The notes under the pieces were generated by a model that saw only the letters and a list, made by a program, of their open reading frames with translations, did not search any database and was not told the DNA's origin. The position numbers and the translations under genes are program-made. DNA of 64,000 nucleotides from Microlunatus capsulatus (GTDB taxonomy: Bacteria > Actinomycetota > Actinomycetes > Propionibacteriales > Propionibacteriaceae), in the NCBI RefSeq assembly GCF_017876495.1, contig NZ_JAGIOB010000001.1, positions 1,674,001 to 1,738,000 on the forward strand. Reading direction: 5' to 3'. This document shows positions 63,810 to 64,000 of the stretch, in pieces. The first letter of the stretch is position 1, and each line of letters begins with the position of its first letter.

Positions 63810-64000
63810 CCGCGCGCCGCCCCCAGCTCGACGACGCGGGTGGCGACGGTCTCGACCAGCGTGGGCTCGTGGCTGGCGAAGACGATGGCGAGGCCCTGCT
63901 GCCGCTCGGCCTTGAGCCGCTGGGCCAGCCAGGCGACGCCCTCGGTGTCGAGGCGCTGCTCGGGCTCGTCGAGGATCAGCAGCTTGCGCGGCCGGACGAA
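63806..64000 (-). CDS. ABC transporter ATP-binding protein, C-terminal fragment (5' part outside window)
   Basis: 64 residues before the stop. Walker B and D-loop are 'KLLILDEPEQRLDTEG' and the H-loop is 'IVFASHEPTLVETVATRVVE'. The gene continues beyond the window edge. The D-loop has 'EQRLD' where 'TNGLD' is usual. Coupled by ATGA to the DUF6297-like permease. Confidence 0.88.
   Translation of the reverse strand, partial: FVRPRKLLILDEPEQRLDTEGVAWLAQRLKAERQQGLAIVFASHEPTLVETVATRVVELGAARG

Overview
The window looks like a chromosomal segment of a high-GC actinobacterium (Actinomycetota). Nearly every third codon position is G or C, GTG starts are very common, most operonic genes overlap by 4 bases (GTGA or ATGA), and many genes start 6 or 7 bases after a TAnnnT -10 box with no room for a leader. 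The rpmG-hadA-hadB-murB order next to tRNA-Met, tRNA-Thr and tRNA-Tyr, the menaquinone-linked complex I locus and a DUF6297-type permease fit this. I cannot fix the genus. The CCTTCGACAGGCTCAGG intergenic repeat would suit Propionibacteriales or a neighbouring order, but that is inference.

Layout. 1-5.9 kb: the end of a LacI-type regulator, an acyl-CoA ligase, trehalose synthesis (treZ), murB and the two-subunit HadAB dehydratase. 5.9-8.0 kb: a CbiX-like chelatase, rpmG, three tRNAs and yajQ. 8.1-12.8 kb: a short coiled-coil protein, an FMN hydroxy-acid oxidase, a cytochrome P450 and a VOC protein, tightly packed, then a GH20 hexosaminidase. 12.8-15.9 kb: a TPP riboswitch driving tenA-thiM-thiE-thiD. 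16.1-20.7 kb: a three-gene complex-I-like set (NuoB-, NuoC- and NuoI-like) divergent from korAB (2-oxoacid:ferredoxin oxidoreductase). 20.8-26.2 kb: a beta-propeller lipoprotein, an ABC-F ATPase, an M20 deacylase and an MHS transporter. 26.2-35.2 kb: two small disordered proteins, an NCS1 permease with catabolic enzymes, rarD, small unknowns, and a TetR/flavin-monooxygenase pair with a palindromic operator. 35.3-37.3 kb: an M13 metallopeptidase.

37.3-58.4 kb is a respiratory locus: a long-chain polyprenyl diphosphate synthase, the complete 14-gene nuoA-N operon (minus strand, transcribed A to N), a geranylgeranyl-reductase-family flavoprotein (MenJ-like), a MobA-like nucleotidyltransferase and isochorismate synthase (menF). 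Together these supply menaquinone and the NADH:menaquinone oxidoreductase that reduces it. A Rex-like palindrome sits upstream of nuoA. The otherwise compact operon is broken by a 328-base nuoD-nuoE spacer made of inverted repeats. 58.5-64 kb: a membrane-anchored sulfite-oxidase-like molybdoenzyme, a TagE/TarM-like GT4 glycosyltransferase, and an exporter-like permease/ATPase pair cut by the window edge.

The most interesting item is the orphan NuoB/C/I-like trio facing korAB. It keeps its Fe-S ligands but lacks NuoD and all membrane subunits, and its NuoB lacks the loop associated with the quinone site. It could be a reduced ferredoxin-handling electron-transfer module.
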